Shown here: positions 14,674 to 21,228 of the stretch, piece by piece | Layout: each line of letters begins with the position of its first letter | How positions within the stretch are numbered: the first letter of the stretch is position 1 | IMG/VR virus record: IMGVR_UViG_3300045107_000045 | Span: 1-25,247 of that record | Strand: one strand, 5' to 3' | Length of the DNA stretch: 25,247 bases | Source of the DNA: a virus | Notes under the pieces: generated by a model | Told to the model about the DNA's origin: nothing | What the model saw: only the letters and a program-made list of their open reading frames with translations | Databases searched by the model: none | Made by a program: the position numbers and the translations under genes

Positions 14674-14822
14674 TGAATTTCCGCGCCGCGATCAAGCGCC
14701 ACGAGGATTTGGCGAACGCCTTCGCCCGCATCGGCAAGGCAAAGCTCGCTCGGATGCATATCCTCCGCGCAGAACAGCTCCGCAAGGCCAAGCAGATCAG
14801 GAAAGAAGCGAAAGCGTCATGA
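14673..14822 (+). CDS. Small basic helical protein
   Basis: A 49-residue, very basic protein (MNFRAAIKRHEDLANAFARI, ending AKQIRKEAKAS). It may bind nucleic acid, but no family is recognised. GGAGG precedes the ATG by six bases inside the previous gene's last codons, and its TGA overlaps the Gp157 start (ATGA). Confidence 0.7.
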   Translation: MNFRAAIKRHEDLANAFARIGKAKLARMHILRAEQLRKAKQIRKEAKAS

Positions 14823-15319
14823 ATCCGCGCCTCGACCCGCAAATCATCCAGCAGCAGATCGCCGGGCTTCTTATCGAATTTCCGGAACTAGCGGAGGACG
14901 ACATTCTGCGCGCCGATATGATCGAAGGCGAGACGCAGGCCATCGAGTTTCTTGCCGAGATCGTCCGACGCATCGAGGACACCGCGGCTCTGCGGGATGG
15001 TGTAGCCGAGCGCATCCGTGAACTAGCCGAGCGCAAGTCCCGCTTCGAACGGCGCGTCGAAGCGCTGCGCAGCATGGCGTTCAAGGTGATGAATACGGCC
15101 GATCTGAAAAAGGTCGAACTGCCGACAGCGACGCTTTCAATCAGAAACGGCGCGCCGCAGGTCGTCATCCATGACTCGAACAGCCTGCCGGCCGACTGCC
15201 TTCGGATCAAAACCGAGCCCGACAAGACAGCCATCAAAGAGAAGCTGAAGGCCGGGGGGGTCGTGCCCGGAGCTTACCTGAGCAATTCCGAGCCAACCCT
15301 TTCTATTCGGGTGAAGTGA
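14819..15319 (+). CDS. Siphovirus Gp157-like protein
   Basis: A 166-residue protein matching the Siphovirus Gp157 family. A long N-terminal coiled coil (FLAEIVRRIEDTAALRDGVA, ERIRELAERKSRFERRVEA) leads into MNTADLKKVELPTATLSIRN, then the end DKTAIKEKLKAGGVVPGAYL and LSIRVK, all in family order. The Gp157 role is not settled; members sit in phage early or recombination modules next to annealase genes, as here, where a Rad52-like gene follows (TGATG). The ATG overlaps the previous stop. The longer reading from 14585 is in the same frame but runs through two coupled small genes. Confidence 0.87.
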   Translation: MNPRLDPQIIQQQIAGLLIEFPELAEDDILRADMIEGETQAIEFLAEIVRRIEDTAALRDGVAERIRELAERKSRFERRVEALRSMAFKVMNTADLKKVELPTATLSIRNGAPQVVIHDSNSLPADCLRIKTEPDKTAIKEKLKAGGVVPGAYLSNSEPTLSIRVK

Positions 15320-15768
15320 TGTTTGACGCGACCCAAAATAAGGAATTGAACGCGCCTCTCAACCGTTCGCACGTCAAGTCGCGGTCACAGGGCGGTCGGC
15401 AGGTCAGCTACATCGAAGGCTGGCACGTCATAGCCGAGGCGAACCGCATCTTCGGCTTCGATGCCTGGTCCCGCGAGACGATCGACGTGAAATGCGTGTC
15501 AGAACGCGAGCGCGAGATCGGTCCAAGCAAGCAACCTGGATGGGCCGTCACCTATATCTGCCGCGTCCGCATCAAGGTCGGCGACGTGATCCGCGACGGC
15601 AAGCTGAAACGATGCCCCTGCACCATCTGCGGGACCACGAAGCACGTTCACGCGCACCACAAGGATTATTCGAAGCCCCTCGATGTGACCTGGCTCTGCG
15701 CCCGGTGTCACCATCGGCTGCATTCGGCGTTCCCCGAACTCGGCGGGCACGCGGAGAAATCGGCATGA
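15319..15768 (+). CDS. Truncated Rad52-like annealase fused to an HNH/zinc-finger segment
   Basis: A 149-residue chimera. Residues 8-94 match the N-terminal half of phage Rad52/Rad22 annealases (LNAPLNRSHVKSR, SYIEGWHVIAEANRIFGFDAW, GWAVTYICRVRIKVGDVIRDG). At about residue 95 this stops, where the family normally continues to the helix with AIKEAETDAMKRAL, and a zinc/HNH segment takes over: CPCTICG, HVHAHHKDYSKPLDVTWLC, CHHRLH. The latter resembles small free-standing phage HNH-type proteins. The second half of Rad52 is not found downstream. A deletion that joined two genes in frame is the simplest explanation, near 15600. Annealing activity is doubtful. Start ATG at 15319 overlaps the Gp157 stop (TGATG). 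Confidence 0.8.
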   Translation: MFDATQNKELNAPLNRSHVKSRSQGGRQVSYIEGWHVIAEANRIFGFDAWSRETIDVKCVSEREREIGPSKQPGWAVTYICRVRIKVGDVIRDGKLKRCPCTICGTTKHVHAHHKDYSKPLDVTWLCARCHHRLHSAFPELGGHAEKSA

Positions 15769-16169
15769 ACGTCCGCGACAACGCCATGCACTGCGAAGCA
15801 AAGAAGCACGCCTTCCGACAAACCCAAGATGGCGTTGTTGTATCCTTTGTCCTGCATCCGCAGGAGGTGCCGAGTGGCCTGACCCTCGCCGCGCTTGGTA
15901 CTCGCTACATGCTGGCGCTTGTAGAGATTGGCGACAACGACCAGCCAGTTGCAGGAGCCGGATGGCGACCGGCAAGCCGCTCAATCGCGAACGAACAGAG
16001 AGCGGAGCAACGCCACCCAGGAGGCGACGGCGACCCCGCCAGATGCGTGCGGGAAATCTGCGGCGTCACGTCCAGATCACAGATCGTGCCGGGCACCGGA
16101 GCCGCTGCGACATGGCGGATTCTTGCCGCCGACTACCGCGCATGGATGCGCGAGCCGGAGGTGATCTGA
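15765..16169 (+). CDS. Hypothetical phage protein following Rad52-like gene
   Basis: A 134-residue protein starting MNVRDNAMHCEAKKHAFRQT and continuing GVVVSFVLHPQEVPSGLTLA, LGTRYMLALVEIGDNDQPV. The C-terminus (CGVTSRSQIVPGTGAAATWR, LAADYRAWMRE) resembles proteins placed after Rad52 in other alphaproteobacterial phages, as I remember them; the region between (ANEQRAEQRHPGGDGDPA) is low quality and may mark a rearrangement. The ATG at 15765 overlaps the previous stop (ATGA); the longer ORF upstream is a shadow of the Rad52 fusion. It overlaps the next gene by TGATG. Confidence 0.72.
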   Translation: MNVRDNAMHCEAKKHAFRQTQDGVVVSFVLHPQEVPSGLTLAALGTRYMLALVEIGDNDQPVAGAGWRPASRSIANEQRAEQRHPGGDGDPARCVREICGVTSRSQIVPGTGAAATWRILAADYRAWMREPEVI

Positions 16170-16567
16170 TGTCCCGATCGCTTCCCGAGTGGATCGGCAA
16201 GACACCCGACCAGCGCGTCCCTCCGCGCGTCCGTGCCCGCATCTTCCTCCGCCACCACGGCATCTGCCATCGCTCCGGACGCAAGATCGGCCCCGGCGAC
16301 AAGTGGGACTTGGACCACATCATCGCGCTCATCAACGGGGGCGAGCACAAGGAAAGCAATCTTGCCCCGATCCTCCGCGACAAGGCCCACAAGGAAAAGA
16401 CCGCAGAGGACATGCGCATCAAGAGCAAGACGGCTCGGATGCGCGCGAAGCACCTCGGCATCCGCAAGCCTCGCAAGATCACTCGCTGGCGGAAGATGGA
16501 CGGCACGCCGGTTTACGCCGGCAGCGAGCGGTCTGCAATGATCACGACCACGCCGGAACGCACTTGA
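16169..16567 (+). CDS. HNH endonuclease
   Basis: A 132-residue HNH nuclease. The core is HHGICHRSGRKIGPGDKWDL, then DHIIALINGGEHKESNLAPI, then a helix ending DKAHKEKTAEDMR, giving the His-Asn-His arrangement (DHI, SNLAP, AHKEKT). The first cysteine has no CxxC partner, as in several phage versions. A basic C-terminal part follows (ARMRAKHLGIRKPRKITRWR). The start at 16169 overlaps the preceding stop (TGATG). It may be a free-standing homing or nicking enzyme, or a helper of DNA processing. Confidence 0.85.
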   Translation: MSRSLPEWIGKTPDQRVPPRVRARIFLRHHGICHRSGRKIGPGDKWDLDHIIALINGGEHKESNLAPILRDKAHKEKTAEDMRIKSKTARMRAKHLGIRKPRKITRWRKMDGTPVYAGSERSAMITTTPERT

Positions 16568-16595
16568 TTTCTACTTAACTACGAAGGGGATGGAC

Positions 16596-16919
16596 ATGGC
16601 CGATAAGACAAAGGTGCCAGGCAACAAGAGCGACGCAGCGGCCTATCACACGATGGTTGGGCTGGTCATGGCGCTTGAAGCGCTCGGTGGGGACAAGCCC
16701 AAAAGCACTATGCCGGGCTTCGCCATGGCGATTGCCTTGGTGGAACGGGAGATCGCAGAGCAGCGCGCCAGGAATTGCGCCGCCGCGTATCGAGCCGCAG
16801 CCCGCGCCGGCTTTGACGTTTCCAAGGTCACACAGATTCACACGCTCGTCATCGACGGCGATGTCTGCTTTGAGGTTACGGAAGGCGACCTGATCGACCG
16901 TGCCGAGATGGGCGAATAG
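16596..16919 (+). CDS. Hypothetical protein
   Basis: A 107-residue protein starting MADKTKVPGNKSDAAAYHTM. The ATG at 16596 is preferred over 16590 because AAGGGG ends right before the latter and would sit at proper distance for 16596. A central helix (AIALVEREIAEQRARNCAAA) is followed by a beta-like end (IHTLVIDGDVCFEVTEGDLI). No family is recognised. Confidence 0.72.
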   Translation: MADKTKVPGNKSDAAAYHTMVGLVMALEALGGDKPKSTMPGFAMAIALVEREIAEQRARNCAAAYRAAARAGFDVSKVTQIHTLVIDGDVCFEVTEGDLIDRAEMGE

Positions 16920-16937
16920 CAGTTAATGGAGCATAAC

Positions 16938-17081
16938 ATGCTGACACGTCGCGGATTGATTACCGGGCTTTCTGCCCTGATCGCAGCTCCGGCCATCGCG
17001 TCGTTCTCGCCTGCATGGTCCCGCCCGAGTTCTGAAATCACATACCGCCGTTTAACGAGGTTGAGAAATGCGCTGCCCTAA
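16938..17081 (+). CDS. Small protein with twin-arginine-type signal
   Basis: A 47-residue product: MLTRRGLITGLSALIAAPAI then ASFSPAWSRP and a short basic end. The TRRGLI motif followed by a moderately hydrophobic stretch and APAIA is a textbook Tat-like signal, with almost no mature protein after it. Similar short TRRG.I.GL proteins occur in alphaproteobacterial phages. An ATG at 16926 would add four residues. It overlaps the next gene by 14 bases and is too short for standard callers. Confidence 0.65.
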   Translation: MLTRRGLITGLSALIAAPAIASFSPAWSRPSSEITYRRLTRLRNALP

Positions 17082-17301
17082 ATGCAACACGGAATGCGCC
17101 CGCAATGCAGTTCATGACGGCGTCGCGATGCTTTACGGCCCTTGGGGTTGCCCCGGCTGCGCGTGGTCTGAGTGGGCTGAATATGACCTATCGACCGGCA
17201 AAGACCCGCGCGATGAACGCGGCGGCATGATTGACCAGTACGGCGGCTATCACCCGCCCGGATCGTTCACGGTTGAGGAAGGCCCGGATTTCGCAGCATA
17301 A
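17068..17301 (+). CDS. Zinc-ribbon phage protein
   Basis: A 77-residue protein with MRCPKCNTECARNA at the start and GPWGCPGCAWSEW at about 25-37, two CxxC pairs forming a zinc ribbon. The rest is acidic and Gly/Tyr-rich (QYGGYHPPGSFTVEEGPDF) and probably unstructured. GAGG lies about eight bases before the ATG. It may bind DNA, RNA or a host protein; no specific function can be read. Confidence 0.78.
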   Translation: MRCPKCNTECARNAVHDGVAMLYGPWGCPGCAWSEWAEYDLSTGKDPRDERGGMIDQYGGYHPPGSFTVEEGPDFAA

Positions 17302-17340
17302 CCCGCCACACCATCCCGCCCGGCTCCTATGGAGGGTTAG

Positions 17341-17754
17341 ATGACACTGACTGCTGAGGTGATTGGAAGGCCTTGGCGCGCAGAGCGCAGCAAGCGCGAT
17401 CATGGCCGCGTAATCGTGCGCCGCGCAGATGGCGCTTGGATGGTCGATTTGGATGGCGAAAACGCCGAACCGCTCGCGGAATTGATCGTTAGCGCCGTCA
17501 ATGCTCAGGGCAGACAGTTTGAGCCCGAAGAAGGCGAAATTCTCGAGGCCATCGGCCAAAAATACCGCGGGGACCACAACATTGAGACGCTGCTCGTCAT
17601 CCTGACGCGCGTGGCATTCGAGCGACTCCAATTGTTGCAGGCACTCAAAGAGTTGATCGAAGCGTCCGGGAGCATGGCGCCCGTTGGCGGGGAAGCAAGA
17701 TACGAGGCGGCAGTAGAGCGGGCTGAGGCCGCAATCGCGAAGGTGAAGGTCTGA
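17341..17754 (+). CDS. Hypothetical protein
   Basis: A 137-residue protein. The first 60 residues look beta-rich (HGRVIVRRADGAWMVDLDG), with DGENAEPLAELIVSAVNAQ in a helix; the C-terminal half is helical (ERLQLLQALKELIEASGSM, EARYEAAVERAEAAIAKVKV). TGGAGGG precedes the ATG by six bases. No family is recognised. It sits in the chain of small rightward genes. Confidence 0.8.
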   Translation: MTLTAEVIGRPWRAERSKRDHGRVIVRRADGAWMVDLDGENAEPLAELIVSAVNAQGRQFEPEEGEILEAIGQKYRGDHNIETLLVILTRVAFERLQLLQALKELIEASGSMAPVGGEARYEAAVERAEAAIAKVKV

Positions 17755-17757
17755 GCC

Positions 17758-18066
17758 ATGACGCTTAAGAGCACGTCTGACAGCTTTTCGTGCGCTAAAG
17801 AGCACGTCGCGGGCGCAGCCCCGCTGGTTGACCCGCAACCCCACCAGATGAACGACCGGGCCCTGCTGATGGACGAGATCGAAAGGCTGGCGTCCGAATT
17901 GAGCGCCGCGTGCGGCTACATGCGCAACGCCTCGATTGACCTATCAACTGGATGCCCGAAATCGACCGCGATCCGAACAATCGAAGGCGGGCTGAAACGG
18001 TTTGAATCCGCGCTCAATTACTCAGCCTCACTGAGCAACCCGCCACAGACGCAAACCCCGCGTTAA
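17758..18066 (+). CDS. Hypothetical protein
   Basis: A 102-residue protein with a disordered first 30 residues, a helix at about 37-55 (LLMDEIERLASELSAACGYM) and a second helical part (AIRTIEGGLKRFESALNY). AAGG lies eight bases before the ATG. It starts three bases after the preceding gene's stop. The function is unknown. Confidence 0.7.
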   Translation: MTLKSTSDSFSCAKEHVAGAAPLVDPQPHQMNDRALLMDEIERLASELSAACGYMRNASIDLSTGCPKSTAIRTIEGGLKRFESALNYSASLSNPPQTQTPR

Positions 18067-18081
18067 TTCCCCATTACACAC

Positions 18082-18192
18082 ATGATCGCAGCCACGCTCT
18101 TTTCCGGGATCGGCGCTCCAGAGGTCGCAATGCCTCATTGGGATTGGGCGTGGCGACGCCGCCAACGATTTCAATGGGCCAGTGCCGCATGA
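18082..18192 (+). pseudogene. Remnant of a C5 cytosine DNA methyltransferase (N-terminus only)
   Basis: The 36-codon ORF starts MIAATLFSGIGAPEVAMPHW and continues DWAW. LFSGIGAPE is motif I (F-G-G) of Dcm-type cytosine-C5 methyltransferases in phage form, and AMPHWDW is the expected sequence after it. After DWAW the reading changes to RRRQRFQWASAA and stops, where a full enzyme would continue for several hundred residues with the PCQ, ENV and target-recognition parts. No later methyltransferase motif is found nearby. A deletion has removed nearly the whole gene. There is no ribosome binding site, and its stop overlaps the next start (ATGA). Confidence 0.75.
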
Positions 18193-18635
18193 ACAAGTTG
18201 CGCCATACAAGGATCACGCTGGACGAGGCGAACGCCTTCGTTACTCGCTTGCACCGGCATCACAAGCCGGTCGTGGGGCACCTGTTCTCGATAGGCGCTG
18301 TTCTGAATGACGAACTGGTCGGCGTGGCCATCGTCGGCCGCCCAGTCTCGCGGATGCGAGACGACGGACTGACGGCCGAAGTCACCCGCCTCTGCACGGA
18401 CGGCACCCCGAACGCCTGCTCCTTCCTTTATGGAGCCGCAGCTCGAGCTGCGTTCGCTCTCGGCTTCCAACGGATCGGGACTTACATCCTCGCACGCGAA
18501 AATGGCGTGACGCTGAAAGCCGCCGGCTGGCGCTTGATCGGTGAGACCAAGGGCGGTTCCTGGTCGCGGCCGTCGCGCGGACGCACCGACAAGCATCCGA
18601 CCGAGCCGAAGTTGCTTTTCGAACTTAGACGCTAA
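18189..18635 (+). CDS. XF1762-family (GNAT-like) phage protein
   Basis: A 148-residue protein of the XF1762 family: RITLDEANAFVTRLHRHHKP, VVGHLFSIGAVLNDELVGVA, IVGRPVSRMRDDGLTAEVTR, LCTDGTPNACSFLYGAAARA and RIGTYILARENG all match the expected order. The fold is related to GNAT acetyltransferases, and ARAAFALGFQRIGTYI would be the cofactor region. The substrate is unknown. The start at 18189 overlaps the stop of the methyltransferase remnant; the longer ORF from 18138 reads through that remnant in another frame. It is usually found next to DNA methyltransferase genes, as it once was here. Confidence 0.87.
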   Translation: MNKLRHTRITLDEANAFVTRLHRHHKPVVGHLFSIGAVLNDELVGVAIVGRPVSRMRDDGLTAEVTRLCTDGTPNACSFLYGAAARAAFALGFQRIGTYILARENGVTLKAAGWRLIGETKGGSWSRPSRGRTDKHPTEPKLLFELRR

Positions 18636-18648
18636 TGGGAAATCAGCG

Positions 18649-18804
18649 ATGACACACAGAAGCGCCGTGGAATTTTGGGCTGACTGGATTGTCGATGCGG
18701 TGGCTGCCGCTACGCAGGACCGTCGCTTTCTTCGCGGCGATGAACATGTCCCTGATCCCACCGAAGAGCAGATAGCTTCCGGAACTGACGAAAACCGCCG
18801 TTAA
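18649..18804 (+). CDS. Small acidic hypothetical protein
   Basis: A 51-residue protein (MTHRSAVEFWADWIVDAVAA, then RRFLRGDEHVPDPTEEQIAS). GGGA lies near the right distance from the ATG; a longer reading from 18541 overlaps the XF1762 gene and is rejected. The function is unknown. Confidence 0.65.
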   Translation: MTHRSAVEFWADWIVDAVAAATQDRRFLRGDEHVPDPTEEQIASGTDENRR

Positions 18805-18818
18805 GGCAGAAGACCCCC

Positions 18819-19538
18819 ATGGCAGAAAACAGCAAAATCGAATGGACGCACCACACCTTCAACCCGTGGGTCGGGTGCGCGAAGGTCAGCCCGGCGTGCG
18901 ACCGTTGTTACGCTGAGGGCTGGGCCAAACGGTCTGGTCTGGTGGAGTGGGGGCCACACGCGGAACGCAGGCGGACATCGGCGGAAAACTGGAAGAAGCC
19001 GCACGCGTGGAATCGCGCGGCGGCGAAGGCCGGAACCCGCGCCCGCGTGTTTTGTGCGTCCTTGGCTGACTGGCTGGACAATCAGGTCGATATGGACTGG
19101 CGCGACGATCTGGCAAACCTGATCGAAGCGACACCTCAACTCGACTGGCTCCTGCTCACGAAGCGCATCGGCAATTGGGACAAGTACGCCCCTTGGCCCG
19201 ATGACGACGTGCCGGGCAACGTATGGCTCGGAATCACCTGCGGTTCTCAGGAAGAATACGACCGCGACTGGCCAAAGCTGCTGGCGGTCCAGAACAGCAA
19301 CGTGAAGTTCATCAGCTATGAGCCGGCAATAGGACCGTTGCGTATCCAGTCCGGCCCAACGCCGGACTGGATCATCTGCGGCGGCGAGAGCGGCCATGGC
19401 GCGCGCCTGATGGACCCACAATGGGCGCGGGACCTTCGTGACGACTGCAAGGACGAAGGCATCGCATTCTTTATGAAGCAGATGACCGGAAAGAAGCCGA
19501 TTCCCGACGATCTGCTGATCCGGCAGTTTCCGCGCTAA
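18819..19538 (+). CDS. Phage Gp37/Gp68 (DUF5131) protein
   Basis: A 239-residue protein. SKIEWTHHTFNPWVGC, then C20-x6-C27-x2-C30-Y (CAKVSPACDRCYAE), is the family signature and resembles an iron-sulfur site of radical-SAM-like enzymes. It continues with VFCASLADWLD, QLDWLLLTKRIGNWDKYAPW, VWLGITCGSQEEYDRDWPKL, KFISYEPAIGPLRI and WIICGGESGHGARLMDPQWA, all in family order; the end is FFMKQMTGKKPIPDDLLIRQ. Length is normal. It is frequently carried by phages and mobile elements; a role in nucleic-acid modification or repair is suspected but not proven. A 271-codon minus-strand ORF over it is a shadow. Confidence 0.92.
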   Translation: MAENSKIEWTHHTFNPWVGCAKVSPACDRCYAEGWAKRSGLVEWGPHAERRRTSAENWKKPHAWNRAAAKAGTRARVFCASLADWLDNQVDMDWRDDLANLIEATPQLDWLLLTKRIGNWDKYAPWPDDDVPGNVWLGITCGSQEEYDRDWPKLLAVQNSNVKFISYEPAIGPLRIQSGPTPDWIICGGESGHGARLMDPQWARDLRDDCKDEGIAFFMKQMTGKKPIPDDLLIRQFPR

Positions 19539-19554
19539 TTCCCCAAGAGCACCT

Positions 19555-19833
19555 ATGACTGACACACCGACCATGACCCGCAAGACTGAGCGCCGGCACC
19601 GCGCAAAGGCGGGCATGGGCGTCTATGTCACCGATCAGGAATTGATCGAGTACCTGGGCCTGCCTGCCGACATTGCGCGCCGGGCGATCCAGCACCTTGA
19701 CCATAATCCACGGCTAGGTTTCCCCCGGAAACAGCCTTTTTGGGGGGATAGGCGCTACCTGCCAGCTATCCAGAAATGGCTTGACGCGCACAATGGGCTT
19801 AAAATCGACGACCCAAAACGGAGATCGTCATGA
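19555..19833 (+). CDS. Excisionase-like winged-helix protein
   Basis: A 92-residue basic protein immediately before int, with a 4-base overlap (ATGA). TDQELIEYLGLPADIARRAI is a helix-turn-helix, followed by the wing region LGFPRKQPFWGDRRYLPAIQ and a final helix. Small proteins of this form placed before the integrase in rhizobial phages are taken to be Xis-type directionality factors. The start is uncertain: ATG 19555 has a weak ribosome binding site, while ATG 19615 has AAAGG five bases upstream and would remove the basic N-terminal tail (RKTERRHRAKAG). Confidence 0.8.
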   Translation: MTDTPTMTRKTERRHRAKAGMGVYVTDQELIEYLGLPADIARRAIQHLDHNPRLGFPRKQPFWGDRRYLPAIQKWLDAHNGLKIDDPKRRSS

Positions 19834-21065
19834 ACCGCAAGCCACCCAAGATTACGAACGCGCCGGGCATCAATTGGATGCCGCGCAAAGACGGGCAATG
19901 GAAGGCGCTATGGCGAGCGCGGGCCGATCTGGTAGAGCGCGGCTACCGTCCAAAGTCTGTCGGCATCTGGATCGGCACACCGGACGAATTGGACGAGCCA
20001 AACATCCTATGGATACAGCAACGCGCCAACGATCTGCAAAATGACATGCTGGTGTGGGGCCGCGGTGGACTGCCGACGATCGCCGGCACGTTTGATGGAT
20101 CGCTGGATTCGCTGGCGATGGCCTACCGGATGGACCCGGATTCGCCCTACCACAAAAAGCGGTATGTCACCCGCAAGTTTTACGACCGCCTGATCGGAGT
20201 CCTGTCGGACCGTCACGGCTCGGAAATGATTGAGGACATCAAAGGCCGCACCGTCCTGCGCTGGCATGAAGAATGGTCAGCCGGCGGGCGTGTCGCGATG
20301 GGTCATGCACTCGTCGGGATGCTGCGCACTCTCGTCAATTTCGGCGTTACGATCCTTGAAAGCGAGGAATGTGAACGCTTGGCGCTGGTCTTGTCCAAGC
20401 AACGCTTTGCGATGGCGAAGCCGCGAAGCGAGGCGCTGACGGCGGACATGGCGAACGCGATCCGCGCGAAGGCGCACGAGACGGGGCGGCCGTCGATTGC
20501 TCTTGCTCAAGCTCTGCAATTCGAGCTGATGCTGCGCCAGAAGGACGTAATCGGGGAATGGGTGCCGATTGCCGAGCCCGGCGTGTCCGACGTTACAAAC
20601 GATGTCGGCTCGAAATGGCTGCGCGGGCTGCGCTGGGAGGAGATCGACCAGAATCTGGTGTTGCGCCACGTCACCAGCAAACGCGGCAAGCCGATTGAGG
20701 TCTGCCTACGCGACGCACCGATGGTGATGGAGGAGCTGACAAAGCAATTCCCGAACGGCCTGCCCGCGTCGGGCCCGGTGATCCTCTATGAAAAAACCGG
20801 CAAGCCGTGGAACCAGACCTATTTTAGGCAAGCATGGCGTGACATCGCCAACGAGTGCGGCGTTCCCAAGACGGTGCGGAATATGGACTCGCGCGCCGGA
20901 GCAATTACTGAGGCGACCGATGCCGGGGCCGATCTTGAGCATGTCCGGCACGCGGCGACGCATAGCGACATCGGCATGACGCAGCGGTACTCCCGAGGCG
21001 ATGCCGGGAAGACCGCAAACGTGATGCGGCTGCGGTCAGAATATCGGAACAGGAAGCGAACCTGA
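19830..21065 (+). CDS. int: Tyrosine-type integrase
   Basis: A 411-residue site-specific recombinase that integrates the phage at attB and, with Xis, excises it. The C-terminal catalytic domain has the first Arg in LMLRQKDVIGEW (about 233), Lys in TSKRGKP, R355 in MDSRAGAIT, H378 in AATHSD and nucleophile Y387 in TQRYSR. At the position of the usual HxxR His there is Asp (DSR), as in the rhizobial-phage branch that typically has DARAGGITEA. The N-terminal 90 residues contain a DNA-arm-binding type fold (WMPRKDGQWKALWRARADLV). GGAG lies six bases before the ATG. The integrase is followed directly by a nested inverted repeat that could be attP. Confidence 0.95.
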   Translation: MNRKPPKITNAPGINWMPRKDGQWKALWRARADLVERGYRPKSVGIWIGTPDELDEPNILWIQQRANDLQNDMLVWGRGGLPTIAGTFDGSLDSLAMAYRMDPDSPYHKKRYVTRKFYDRLIGVLSDRHGSEMIEDIKGRTVLRWHEEWSAGGRVAMGHALVGMLRTLVNFGVTILESEECERLALVLSKQRFAMAKPRSEALTADMANAIRAKAHETGRPSIALAQALQFELMLRQKDVIGEWVPIAEPGVSDVTNDVGSKWLRGLRWEEIDQNLVLRHVTSKRGKPIEVCLRDAPMVMEELTKQFPNGLPASGPVILYEKTGKPWNQTYFRQAWRDIANECGVPKTVRNMDSRAGAITEATDAGADLEHVRHAATHSDIGMTQRYSRGDAGKTANVMRLRSEYRNRKRT

Positions 21066-21091
21066 GACGCAAGAACGTAGTGCGAAACTGA

Positions 21092-21198
21092 TGATACACT
21101 GGCTTACACTTTGGCCTTGATCCATCTGCGGAATTTCCGACCAAGCGTTAATAATTGGTTAAAAAGTAATCCAATCGGATCAAAGGCTCAGTGTATCA
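21092..21198. repeat. Nested inverted repeats after int (attP or structured element candidate)
   Basis: TGATACACTG (21092-21101) pairs perfectly with CAGTGTATCA (21189-21198). Inside them, GCCTTGATCC (21114-21123) pairs with GGATCAAAGGC (21177-21187, one bulge), and ATTGG (21154-21158) with CCAAT (21171-21175). The inner part is AT-rich. It fills the non-coding gap between int and the RNA methyltransferase gene. It could be the phage attachment site with integrase-binding arms or a folded RNA; no host tRNA-like sequence is visible. Confidence 0.6.
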
Positions 21199-21228
21199 AC
21201 CGGCGCTAAGGAACGGAAAGGAAACAGA

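Noticed and set aside
15492-15764. Upstream extension of the 15765 gene
   Set aside because: It is the Rad52 fusion read in another frame, rich in Arg/Pro with no family match.
17188-17844. 218-codon minus-strand ORF
   Set aside because: Covers two coupled plus-strand genes with good ribosome binding sites and lies on the non-transcribed strand of the rightward operon.
18801-19616. 271-codon minus-strand ORF
   Set aside because: Antisense to the well-supported Gp37/Gp68 gene; a product of high GC and codon structure.
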